Shown here: one piece after another, positions 10,228 through 20,084 of the stretch
Numbering within the stretch: the stretch's first letter is position 1
Layout of the letters: each line of letters begins with the position of its first letter
DNA from: Agarophyton chilense
Lineage: Eukaryota > Rhodophyta > Florideophyceae > Gracilariales > Gracilariaceae
DNA length: 64,000 nt
Assembly: GCA_030374765.1 (NCBI GenBank)
Contig: JARGXX010000016.1
Coordinates: 124,001-188,000, forward strand
Direction: 5' to 3'
Position numbers and translations under genes: made by a program
Notes under the pieces: model-generated
Told to the model about the DNA's origin: nothing
The model's database searches: none
What the model saw: the letters and a program-made list of their open reading frames with translations, nothing else

Positions 10228-13200
10228 TTATCCCTCTTGGGCGTTTACCAGCGTGGCTGGGAGTGCGGTCCCCGCAAGGCGGTGGTATCGCATTACCGCA
10301 GAGCGCGGGAGGTGCTCGATGGGCTCCGGGGTGCCCCACTCCGGCCCGTATCTGTACCAGCGGGTCCGGTACTTGAGCACCCCGTGCTCATCGTAGCTAT
10401 GTCCGACGATTCGGTCGAGGACGTACTCCTGCACGTAAACATGCCGGCCTTGCCGGGTGGTGGTGGCCCGAGCCTCAGCGCCGCGTGGTGCTGGGCTCGT
10501 CGTCGCCTGTTCCGGGTCACCCGGTTTGTCATTCCGCTCTGCAGTTGTTGCCGGGTTGCCGGGGCTGCCGTACCGCTTCGCGGAAGTTGCCGGCGCGGCC
10601 GGGTTGTGTTTCCGCTGGGCTGTAGGGGCTTCCCTGAAGTCCGCTCTTACCGCGAGTTTGCGGGGGTCCTTCCGTCTTGGTGACGGTTCGCCGGAGGCCT
10701 CCGCTTGATTTGCGGCATGCGGAGTTCCCATTGGTGGGCAGTTTACGCTGTGCGGTGCGCCGTGGGCGGTGAGTGGTTCACCGTCCCGGCGGTTCGCCTC
10801 CGCGGGGTGGCTGTCAGCCAATGACCGCGATGCCGGGTGCCCATTGGTCCGATTTCCCACCCGGGTCACGTGACCTTGAGGACAGGTGGCCGGACCGTCG
10901 CGGACGGTCGGCTCCGATTGTTCGGCAAGGGAGGCGGTTTTCGACTTGTCGTCGCGCCCCTTTTCCCCCATGGGGTTCGTACCGTTCTCAACGGAGTGGC
11001 TCGCTAGACCTGCTTGCGCAGCGCCCGCCGGAGTACCGGTATCGACCGAATCGCTCGGTGTGCGACCACGAATGTGCGGGGAGCCCTCAGTTGCTTCCAC
11101 GCGATGCGGAGCGTCCGTAGGGTCTCGCTTCCCGGCTTCGGGTCTTCGAGCGCCTTGGTTCCCCTTGCGGGGTTGCGTGGCGGTCGGATTGACCGCCGCG
11201 TCCCGCGGGAGCGGATTGGCGTCCAGCGACGATGCCGGTTGCCCGCTCGGGGCCCTTGCCCGGGGTGTCCGGTTAAACCTCCGTTGCGACGGCAATGCTT
11301 CCGCGATTGAGCGGGTCCACTTCCCCTCCTTAGACGGAGCCACGGGTGATGGTGGGCTAACCGCATGGCGGGTATAAATACCGCTGCGCGGCGCCCGTAA
11401 GGGTAGCTGGCCGCGAGGGCCAGGTGTTTCCGGGATTGTCGGTGGTTCCGATAAAGTCAGTATATCGGAGAGACCCCGTGAGGGGTGCGGTACCACGGCG
11501 GGGCGTGGTACCACCGTTGTACCCTTGGTATCCGAGGCCATTTCGACGGGGGCTGATGCGTTTTCCGCCTGCGGCGGTGGGGCGGCTACGATGCGGTCTT
11601 GTGAAAGACGTTCGTGGTCGCCGTTCTTGTCCACCACAACGGTGCCGGGGAGGGAGGACACGGCCCGGAACGGACCTTCAGCGACAGGCGAGAGCTTGTG
11701 ACGCTTGTCGGTCCGGGGGTTGTAGTACTCCCGGCGAACGAACACGTAGGTTCCCGGCTTGGGCGGTGCCGGTAGTGGTCTGCGTGAGCGGTTATCAAAA
11801 TCCCGCTTGTAGGCGGCCTGGGCACGTTCCATGGACTTCGGGGCGACCGGTACGAGCTTGGTAAGCCAGTTCTTCCACTTGAGGCGGTATTGACCCACGG
11901 ATGGGAAAGAGGTGACCCTGTGTTGGGGTTCGACCGCCACTGGCGGGGGTGTCCTGGAGAGCAGAAGCTCGAAGGGAGTTAGACCGGTTGTCCGGTGAAC
12001 CTGCGTGTTGTAGGCGTAGGTGATAGCATCAGAATAAATGTCCCACGTCATTGGGTGATTGGATACGTAGGAGCGTAGCGACGCGAGTAGGGTGCGGTTG
12101 AAGCGTTCCACCTGCCCGTTTGTTTGCGGGTGGTAGGTGGTAGTAAACAGGTTCTTGACGTCGAGGATGCGGCAGACGTCCTGGAAGAACTTAGAGGCGA
12201 ACTGCTTACCGTTATCGGATAGAACCTCTATCGGAGGGCCATAAACGAACGCCCAGTGCGTAACGAAGGCGTTCGCAACCGTGAAAGCGGTGATTTTCCG
12301 TAAAGGTACGGTGCGCACCAGCTTCGAAAAGCGGTCAGTGATAACCAAGAGGAACTTGTTTCTCTTGCGCGTCTTGAGTAGAGGCCCGAGAATGTCGATT
12401 GCAACAAACTCGAGGGGCGCCCTTGCGGGGAAAAGCTTCATCCGTTTGGAGTGCTTCCGGAGTTTCACCCGGTTCTTTGCGCATTGGGTGCAGAACTGCA
12501 CCGTAGCGTAGCAATCAACCGCCATAGCGGGCCAATAAAAGTCCCTTCGCAGGGTTAGATAAAGTTTTCTCCCACCGGAGTGCCCCCCGAGGGTCGGGTA
12601 GTGTGAGAGGTGGAGCACCCTGGTTTGCAGGGTGTGAGGGACCACGATCTGGGATCGGTGGTCCACCGTCCGGACGAGGTAACCGATGTCGTTTACCTCG
12701 AACGGGAGGTCCTCTCCACCGTTTAGGCGGGCCCGTATGCGCGTGCAGAATGGGTCACCGAACTGTTCTCGGATCATCTCCTCGGTGGAGATGGTTACAA
12801 AGGTCCCGGGTACGGGTGTTTCATTCTCGCGCGCTGCGAGTAGCTCATCCATTTCCATGGTGTCTTCCCCGGTTTCGGGCCAATCCGACTCCGTCGGTGT
12901 TTTCCCTTCCAAGGTAAAGCACGGGATCTCGTCGACCTCCGGGTTGGCAAGTGCTTCACCTGTCGTAGGTAATCGAGAGAGGGCGTCTGCTTGGGTGTTC
13001 TGGACACCCTTCTTGTAGACGACCTCGAAGTCGAATTCCGCCAAGCGGAGGCGCCACCGCATTAAGCGGCCAGAAGGATCTGCGATGTTCAGCAGCCACA
13101 TCAACGAGGCATGGTCCGTGTACACGGTGAAATGAACGCCCATGAGGTATGGGCGCAGAGTGGATAGCGCCCAGACCACTGCGAGGCACTCCTTCTCGGA

Positions 13201-15512
13201 GACCGAGTAGTTGCGCTCGTGGACGTTCAGCGTGCGGGACCAATAGCCAATTGGTTTGCGTTCCCCCTCGGGGGTGGTTTGGAACAGTGCGCCGCCCCCC
13301 TGGTGGTCGCTGGCGTCGGTGTCGATGGAGTAGGGAAGCCCAGGTTTGGGCAAGGATAGGATGGGAGCTGTCGTAACTGCCTTAATCAAGGAGCGAAAAG
13401 ATTCCGACTGATCGGTGGTAAATGGCGCAAGCTTTGGTGGCTGGCCCTTCCGCAGTAGCGCGTTTAGCGGAGCGGCGATATCCGAGAAACTCGGTATAAA
13501 CCGTCGATAGACGTTGACCAGACCTAAAAAGGATCGGAGCTCCGTTTGAGTACGGGGCTCCTTCGCCTCACAGAGGGACTTGATACGAACTTGTTCGATC
13601 ATTAACCGTCCTGGACGGATGACGTGCCCGACATACTTCACCGTGTCGGTGAAGAACTCGCACTTCCTCAACTTGAGGGTTATTCCTGCGTCTCGCAGTA
13701 CGGTCATCAGGTCCCGCACGTGGGTCAGGTGATCGTCCAGGTTTCTGGAAAAGACAATGATGTCGTCCAAGTAGACAAGGCACGTGCGCCACTTGAAACG
13801 CGACATCAGTATGTCTATTGCCCTTTGAAAGGTGGCCGGTGCATTGGTTAAACCAAACGGCATCCGCTTGAAGCGGTAGGAACCCGAGTGGCAAACAAAC
13901 GCGGTTTTGTCTCGGTCCTCTTCCCGGACTGGGACTTGCCAGTAGCCCCAGTTAGCATCCAGAGCCGTAAACACGGTAGCGTCCCCGAGCGAGTCTATAC
14001 ACTCGTCCATGCGCGGAATCGGGTAGGTGTCCCTCACGGTGACGGCATTGCGGCGGCGGTAGTCAACGCAAAACCGCCACGTGCCGTCAGCTTTGAGGGA
14101 CAGCACCACCGGTGAGGCCCAAGGAGATTGGGCGGGCTCGATGACTCCAGCACGGAGCATCTTGTCCACCTGAAATTCTTCCTCCTCCCGAGCTTTCGGT
14201 CCCGCCCTGTAAGGGGGTTGTGCAACCGGACGTGCGTCCGGTAGCAGGTCTATCCGATGTTCGGTTGTATTGATCTCACCCAGTGAGCCGTCCCACATTG
14301 TGGCAAACTCGCGTAGCATTCCGCGTAAGCGGTCCCGGTGTGAGACCGGTACATGACTCAGGTCCAGGTCCTCGAGGGCCTTGATCGGGTCTATCTTATC
14401 GTAGCTCGTAGGCTGTGCCCTGGTGTCAGGTGTGGGAACCGACGAGGTCGGAAATGCATCCGTCTTGACGGTTTTATCGAGCGCCAACTGCTGTGCCTCC
14501 CCGGAGGTTTCTGCACCGGATACCGGGAGACAATCCTCGGTAGAGGGAGTTATTCCTAGTACTTTGGCAGCCGTCACCTTTGTAGAGAGCATCGCGAGCG
14601 GGTGCGGCGTCACAGACCCAATGACTTGGTTCTTTGCCAGCGTCTGGGGAGCCTTTCCCAGATTGGCAACCAACACCCTGAAAGGGGAATTCGGCGTGAC
14701 TTGCACGATTCCGTTCGCAACGGTTATCTGAAATTTCTCGTACAACGAGGGCAAGGGCTGAACAACCCGAAGACCGTGTTGACGGGAATTGACTGAAACC
14801 ATAACCTGGCTCTCCGGGGGTATGGTTACTGACGAGGCAAAGCGTAGCTTCGTAGAATCCCGGTTCGCCGGTGTGGGTTTCTGCGCAGCAGGTAGAGGAA
14901 CGTGTTTCTTCGATGCCCGCTTTAGCGGTTGACGAACAATGGGGACGGTCGATCCGTCCTCAAGTTCCACCTGCTTAAGGCGTGGGCGGATGGCGTCGAC
15001 AAACCTGTGGCAGTAGTCATATCCCAGTATAACTGGCGCGGCCAGCGAGCGGCACACAATAAAAGTTAGTTTAACCACCATCCGCCCTAGCCTGACGACC
15101 AGGTCGATCACACCAACCGTTTTCAACGGGTTGTTATTGGCGTCTGAGACGTCGGGTACCGTTTCAGAACGGATGAGTGACCGCAATGGCGGGGGTAAAA
15201 CCGATTCCACAATAAAGTTCGGCCCAGCACCTGTATCCAGGACAGTGAGATATCTCACCATAAACTGCGTGTGCAGACCAAGGTCAGCGTAAACCTTGTA
15301 GTTATGCTGCGCCATTACCAAGACTCTATCCGGGATCCGGTTATTTCTAATCCGTATCCACGGTCGACGCAAAACACCGAGGTGTTTAGAGTCCGCGTCT
15401 GCGGTGTCCTTCCTTGTCAGGATTTTCACAGGGGAGCGAGGCATCGGCGCCTCGGGCGTCGTCAGCCTCAACTCTGAGGACGCCTCTCCCGAAGGGGAGA
15501 CTCCCTCTATTC
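10228..15512 (-). CDS. pol: Pol polyprotein: protease, RT, RNase H, integrase, chromodomain
   Basis: About 1750 residues with no stop. The frame is -1 relative to gag, and no ATG lies near its beginning, so it is probably made as a Gag-Pol fusion. Counting from the TTG at 15471: aspartic protease near residue 79 (LTVLDTGAGPN); reverse transcriptase with MPFGLTNAPATFQRA and the catalytic YLDDIIVF near residue 570; RNase H beginning YSIDTDASDHQGG; integrase with an HHCC zinc finger (HLSHYPTLGGHSGG ... CTQCAKNR) near 950 and the DDE core (IDILGP, LSDNGKQF, TTYHPQTNGQVERFNRTL); a GPY/F-like module (SPVAEGPFRAV); a linker of roughly 390 residues rich in Pro, Arg, Ser and Thr; and a C-terminal chromodomain (YVLDRIVGHSYDEHG ... 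RTRWYRYGPEWGTPEP). All key catalytic residues I can identify are present. The chromodomain, which in this group targets integration to chromatin marks, places it among chromoviruses. The long linker is unusual. Confidence 0.95.
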
Positions 15513-15519
15513 TTTTCCC
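15485..15519 (-). promoter_or_regulatory. Programmed -1 ribosomal frameshift site at gag-pol
   Basis: On the minus strand the end of gag reads CAG GGA AAA GAA TAG. This contains the slippery heptamer G GGA AAA (15513-15519) in the right phase, two codons before the gag stop (15507-15509). A hairpin with 6-bp arms, TCTCCC-CTTC-GGGAGA (15485-15500), follows at a suitable distance. Slipping back one base enters the pol frame, which is open from there on. Heptamer and downstream stem are the classical arrangement; use in vivo is inferred. Confidence 0.7.
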
Positions 15520-16841
15520 TGTACAAGGTCCTGGTCGGGCGAAGGCCCGACTTCCTCGGCAACGAGTGCATGATTCCGTTGCACGGTAGCTACCGCAGGA
15601 GCGAGTTGAGATCCAGCAGCGTGGTTTGGCGCTGGTGCGGCGCGTACCAGCTGAGCCGGTTTGTACAGAGAATTCAGAGTGTGAGCCAATGCGTTGGGGA
15701 AGTCCGTCTTCGCGCGGAGATATGACGTGAGTGGCACGGAGCCCTTCTCCTGCGGGGAGAGGGCTTCGAAGTTATCCACCACTCGCGCCATATCGCGTAG
15801 CGATAAAAGGCATTGCGGGGAGGTGTGCCCGCGCTCGTAGCACAAGTGGCACACCAACGTCACTCCCGCGTTTCGCGGTACGGCATTCCGAGCATCGGTG
15901 TATCTTCCGGGTTCCCGGTTTCCAACCCATCCAGGGCGCTGACTTCGTGTCATTCCGTTCGAGTACGCCATACGGGGGGCCGGAGTGCGGCGGTCATTAA
16001 GATAAAAGACCTGCCCGTTCTCCGTGTCCCTTGCGGTTGAGTCCACCGAGCCATCCGTCGTAGACGGTAATTCCGTTGTCGGAATAGATAAACCATCGTG
16101 ATGGATGACATTCATATTGTCATAACCCTGTTTGGGGATACCATCCGTCGCAAATGACGGTGAAGAAGAGTCCGACTCAAGCAGCAATGCCTTAGCGGCC
16201 TTCAACCGGGTTCCCGGATGGCGTGCACGTAGTGCATCTCCCTCTGCGCGGGCAAACTGTACAAGTTCAAGGTAGGTCACCTTCGGCTCTTGTTCCCTGT
16301 AACGGGCGACAAGAGTCTTGATGGCAGGATCCAAGCCATCAATGAACATCGTACAGCGTTCCCCAGCGGGGTATACATTACCACAACGGTGGAAAGCCTT
16401 CTTCAGGCGTACCGAGTAATCGGTCTCGAGCTCGCCGGAGCGTTGTCGAGTGTCTCGCAAAGCGAGTATCGCCGCTTGTATCGCGAAGTCGGTTGCGTAG
16501 GAACGCAGGAGGTACTGCACGGCCTCGGGCCAGCAGGTCACACCTCCTTCAGAGGCTCGCGACGAGCCCCGAACCGACAAAAACTGATCTTCAGCGACAC
16601 CCCGTAGAAAGTAGGGTAGCGCCACGTAGGCTTGCCCTTCGTTCATTCCGAGTATATCGGCTTCCGCTACAAAGCGGTGTAGGAAATCCAAGACCAGAAT
16701 TGGATCATCCCCAGTAAACGACTGGTTACGAAGTGAAAGCTGCATCCGCTTGATGCAGTCTTTCACTTTACCCGTGTCACGCGGTGTCCGACCTAAAGAG
16801 GAATCTTCTAGCCGGTAATACCGGTAGGACAGGAGTGTCCT
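15507..16841 (-). CDS. gag: Gag, capsid and nucleocapsid part
   Basis: An open frame of about 440 codons between an in-frame UAG (16842-16844) and the gag stop. It contains a capsid-like helical region typical of Ty3/gypsy Gag (DFLHRFVAEADILGMNE, YVALPYFLRGVAEDQF, the charged TDYSVRLKKAFHRCG) and near its C-terminus one CCHC zinc knuckle (CHLCYERGHTSPQC) for RNA binding. It is in the same frame as the upstream part at 16845-17417, so the two make one Gag if the UAG is read through. The first Met after the UAG is well inside (KRMQLSLRN), so independent initiation would trim the capsid start. The last codons overlap the frameshift signal that leads into pol. Confidence 0.85.
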   Translation of the reverse strand, partial: RTLLSYRYYRLEDSSLGRTPRDTGKVKDCIKRMQLSLRNQSFTGDDPILVLDFLHRFVAEADILGMNEGQAYVALPYFLRGVAEDQFLSVRGSSRASEGGVTCWPEAVQYLLRSYATDFAIQAAILALRDTRQRSGELETDYSVRLKKAFHRCGNVYPAGERCTMFIDGLDPAIKTLVARYREQEPKVTYLELVQFARAEGDALRARHPGTRLKAAKALLLESDSSSPSFATDGIPKQGYDNMNVIHHDGLSIPTTELPSTTDGSVDSTARDTENGQVFYLNDRRTPAPRMAYSNGMTRSQRPGWVGNREPGRYTDARNAVPRNAGVTLVCHLCYERGHTSPQCLLSLRDMARVVDNFEALSPQEKGSVPLTSYLRAKTDFPNALAHTLNSLYKPAQLVRAAPAPNHAAGSQLAPAVATVQRNHALVAEEVGPSPDQDLVQGKE

Positions 16842-16844
16842 CTA
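16812..16844 (-). promoter_or_regulatory. In-frame UAG followed by two hairpins (possible stop readthrough)
   Basis: The gag frame is interrupted by one UAG (16842-16844). Directly after it on the coding strand is a perfect hairpin AGGACA-CTCC-TGTCCT (16826-16841), then CCGGT-ATT-ACCGG (16812-16824). The frame continues open on both sides. Structured RNA right after a stop can promote readthrough. A simple nonsense mutation in this copy is the alternative. Confidence 0.45.
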
Positions 16845-17617
16845 CAGAGGGTTGGTGGGCTTCAAGGGTTTGAGGCCCGGATGTCGCCGACCCTTGGGGC
16901 GCGACCGGATGGCCCCGTAGGTGGCAGAGGACCGCTTTGAGCGGGAAGAGCGCCCATAAAGATCCTGTGGGTCATCGCTCTCCGATGAATCGGAACTCTC
17001 CGAGTCACTCGGTTTACCGTCCGACTCAGATGATGAGTCGGACGGGTGTCCGTGCTTACGGTTAGAATCCCGGTTCTTCCGGCTCTTCCGGTTCCGCGAC
17101 TGGGTCTCTCGATGAGAGACAACCGGTCTAGCCGCGTTCGCGGGCGACGTTAACGTCCTCTCCACCGACTCAAGTCGGCTTCGGAGACGCTCGAAGCGAT
17201 TCTCCATACCTTTTGCGAAGGAAGACGGAGCGCCAAAACACTCGAGTAGTGTATTGACGTCCGACCGCAATACGCGGATATCCTCGGCTAAGTCACTTGG
17301 AGGGGGGTTAGCGAGGCTTCCTCGTAAAGAGGTGAACTCCCTCGACAGGGTATTGTGAGCAGCCCGCAGGGAGCGGAGCTGCTCTTCCAAGCGTACAATC
17401 CGCGCTTGGTCGACCAACCGCGGAGGCGGAGAACCACCGTTGCGACGGTCGTTAACCCGGAATCGGGCTGCGGGTCTTCAGTGCCGGTGACCGGTATCTC
17501 CCGGGAATCCGGTGTTGGAGCCAGGGCCTGTGGAACATCAGTGCCCCTGGCATCACCGCTTTGGCGGGAACGGCTGCGTGTTGCAGGAGGCTCCATGCTA
17601 GGCGGTTTCCTTGGCAT
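16845..17617 (-). CDS. gag: Gag N-terminal part: coiled coil and Ser-rich domain
   Basis: The main frame (open from about 17470 to the UAG) gives a heptad-rich coiled coil (RIVRLEEQLRSLRAAHNTL, later NRFERLRSRLESVERTL), then a basic stretch (NRKSRKNRDSNRKHG), an acidic Ser/Asp-rich stretch (SDSSSESDGKPSDSESSD) and another basic tail. No good ATG lies at the start of this frame; a TGA occurs just upstream. A different frame supplies ATG at 17617 (MPRKPPSMEPPATRSRSRQ) and runs into the coiled-coil region, so the protein probably begins there. The present sequence would then need a one-base shift around 17440-17460. This is either a frame-breaking indel in this copy, a second recoding site, or a short intron. 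Coiled coils at the Gag N-terminus serve multimerisation in some elements. Confidence 0.55.
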
Positions 17618-17718
17618 TGGCCACACCGTCTCGACGGAAGAATAGAAAGCAAACCGGTGAGACCGGAGAAACCCCGTTAAACTGAAAACAACCTCAGAGA
17701 GGACACAAGCGGTCTTGA

Positions 17719-17737
17719 CTTCTAAGTCGGGAGACCA
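17719..17737 (-). promoter_or_regulatory. Putative primer-binding site
   Basis: Three bases inside the 5' LTR the minus strand reads TGGTCTCCCGACTTAGAAG. It begins with TGG, the complement of a tRNA CCA end, as expected for minus-strand priming. I cannot assign the tRNA. Confidence 0.4.
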
Positions 17738-17740
17738 ATT

Positions 17741-18606
17741 TGTAGGACAATGCCCCCAAGAGGGAAAACCTACGAAGACGTCCAGATCTTCCTCTCACGA
17801 GGTAACCGGCGCGGTAGAGCCCTCCCAGGGATCGGCGCGCAATGCCGGGTGTAAGCCGGAGCCGAACCGTCGCGACGGGCGCAGGGAGGCTGAAAGAAGC
17901 CGAAGAATATCCGCCGAAGCGGTGCTTGCGTATCCTCTGAGGAGGCAAAACCCACGAGAGTGGCGAGCACGACAGGTGTCAGTGCGAGCCGCAAGAGCGG
18001 GAATTGCCCAATGAAGGGGAGGATAAGGGAAGGAAAATGGGAACGGAGGCAAGAGGGCGTGGTTGACCACGAGTCGCAAGAGGGGACTCGGGAATAGCCG
18101 GCACTGCCGGGTGTAGCAAACCGTATACACGGGCGGAACCACGAAAGTGGGAATAGATACCCAACACACGAAGGCTGCTTGAACGTCCAAGGTGGTTGGG
18201 AAGCCGTGCACCACGTGAAATCCCTCCGTAAGGAGTTGTATATCCGCGCAGGCGGTTCGACCCAGAGCCAAGATCTGGAAGACCAAGATCACCCTTGTTG
18301 GGCAGACTTTACTGGACCGGCGGCCGCGAGGCCGGCGGCCTAAGTACTGTAGTCACCGTAGAATAGAATAAATAAAGTCTATCCTAAATAGCTAAATGTC
18401 TGTCTAACAAAAGGGGCCAATTTGGCGGCCACGTGTCGCGCGGGCGCTGCGGCCACGTGTATGGCACCCGGTCCCGCCGGTGCATCACCGGCGTTCCGGC
18501 CGTTGCCGTGAAAATGGATTACTCCTACTCATCACGAGGTTGCACGCCGGAGGCTCCGGAAAAAACTTAAGTCCCCAAAAACCTCCCTGGAGGACGTTGC
18601 TCTTCA
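17741..18606 (-). repeat. 5' LTR of the chromovirus
   Basis: 866 bp, nearly identical to 7208-8072, with TGTAGGACAATG at one end and GTTGCTCTTCA at the other. The copy at 18607-18611 of the target duplication AAACC abuts it. Confidence 0.92.
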
Positions 18607-18611
18607 AAACC

Positions 18612-18951
18612 TTCTGCCACTACACGACAGTATCTTCTTCTTTGGCTAATATAGCACAGAAACGGAGCCTCGTAAGAAATTCAAGACAAAGTAGGATTGT
18701 AATCCCTAGGCAAACCGGCACGACAAGCGGAAAGAGTAGAGTGTAAAACGAAATTCGAATATTTTAAGTGCACGAGGGGTCGTCAGCCAAGAAAGTGAGG
18801 GGTCAAAAAGGGGTCACCCATGCAAAAAAAGAAACAAAGCGAATGGGAGCCATGAAAAACGAAATAAAACAACTCTGTGTACGAACGAGAATACATATAT
18901 TATAATAAAAAAACGCCCTAAGATGTAAAATTCTCCTAAAAAACCCATTTC
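18612..18951. other. No gene recognised
   Basis: Short AT-rich stretch between the intact element and the solo LTR. It continues whatever sequence was present at 6.6-7.2 kb before the insertion. Confidence 0.4.
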
Positions 18952-19838
18952 TGTAGGGCAACGCTTGGAGCGGAGACACCACGAAGATGTTCGGGATCTT
19001 CCTCTTTTGAGAGACACGCCTCAGGCGGGGGAGACGCGTCCCAGCGGGGCACAGAAACAGAGCCACTCTGTAAAGGCACGACGAAGTCGGGTGTAAGACC
19101 GAGGCCAATCCGGCGGGATATACCTAGAGTGTTTAGGTGAGCACGGCACAGTCCGGGGTGTGACCAATCGTAGGCGGAGCGGTACCACGGCGATTGTCGG
19201 AAAAGTAGCGAGGAAACACTCGTATGAGGTGGACGAGCGGGGTGAGTGGGGCGGCCACTCACGAGAGCCAAAAAGGAGAACAAGAGGAAAACGGGGGCGA
19301 AACCCTATACAGGGGTGAGACTACGAAAAGTGTCGGCGATTAAATATGAACCCACGGTGGTGGTAGCACTCTGGTTGACAGAGGGGTGGATGAACTAACG
19401 TGCAACGGGCGCTCACGCAGTATACGGTGAAGACGCGCCGAAGGCGAAAAGTTCAGAGCCAAGAATCCCTCCTTGGGATCTCCCAAGAGGGTGTTTACTG
19501 GGTAGCAGTGCTCAACCTCCTAAGTAGTGTGGTGCGCGGCCCCTGACAGTGGGCGCGCGCCCGAAAAATAGACTCTAAATAGCGATAGCGTAGCTAAATA
19601 AATACTAAAAAATACTAAATAATACTAACCATTAGGTAGAATCCGGGCCACGTGTGGCACGTCTCGTACTCGAGCGTTGGCATCCGTGCAGTCCACGTTT
19701 TCCACCAGTGTGCATCTCCGGTCCTAACCGGCCGTCGGCACGCAATAGCGGTATAGCTTGTCATAGACCAAGCTAGTCCTCAAGCGAGCGAAATCTCTAA
19801 GTCCTGGGAAGAAACCCCTTGAAGGGTATTGTCCTTCA
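18952..19838 (-). repeat. Divergent solo LTR of a related chromovirus
   Basis: It begins TGTAGGGCAACGC and ends GGGTATTGTCCTTCA, matching the LTR ends of the intact element (TGTAGGACAATGC ... GACGTTGCTCTTCA), with patchy similarity between (CACGAAGATGTTCGGGATCTTCCTC, and the CTAAGTCC...CCCTTGAAGG tail). Flanks ATTTC and AATTC look like a once-identical 5-bp target duplication. No polypurine tract or coding sequence adjoins it, so it is a solo LTR left by recombination between two LTRs. Strand is assigned by alignment to the intact element. Confidence 0.75.
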
Positions 19839-20084
19839 AATTCGTCAAGGTTTATTCAACAGAAAAACAAAATCGAATATTCACTAGATCTTCGAATCTA
19901 TTACAACCTACTTGCGCATTTTTCGAAAACTACTGTCAAGTGCGATAACTTTTTTTGAAAGCTCTATGTCTTTTGTCGGTGATTTTATTACATTCACTGT
20001 TGAGCACCAATGAAATTCAAGTCTGTTTTACGTAATTGATATAAAAATAACGTAGTAGTGGCATGTTTGCTAAAAATGAATATT

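Larger units (their letters stand above)
7208..18606 (-). mobile_element. Full-length Ty3/gypsy chromovirus
   Basis: An 11.4-kb element reading right to left, bounded by LTRs with TG...CA ends and a 5-bp target duplication. In order on its coding strand: 5' LTR (17741-18606), putative primer-binding site, gag in two in-frame parts separated by UAG, gag-pol overlap with a -1 frameshift signal, pol (protease, RT, RNase H, integrase, long linker, chromodomain), an antisense ORF, a polypurine tract (8073-8088), 3' LTR (7208-8072). It is clearly more GC-rich than the flanks. The two LTRs differ at about twenty positions plus one indel by eye, so the insertion is fairly recent but not brand new. 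The pol ORF is uninterrupted over more than 5 kb, so activity or recent activity is possible; the gag reading needs two recoding events or carries mutations. Confidence 0.95.

Noticed and set aside
11004..11864. Plus-strand ORFs of 80-163 codons opposite pol
   Set aside because: Shadows of the GC-rich pol linker in other frames, with no conserved features.
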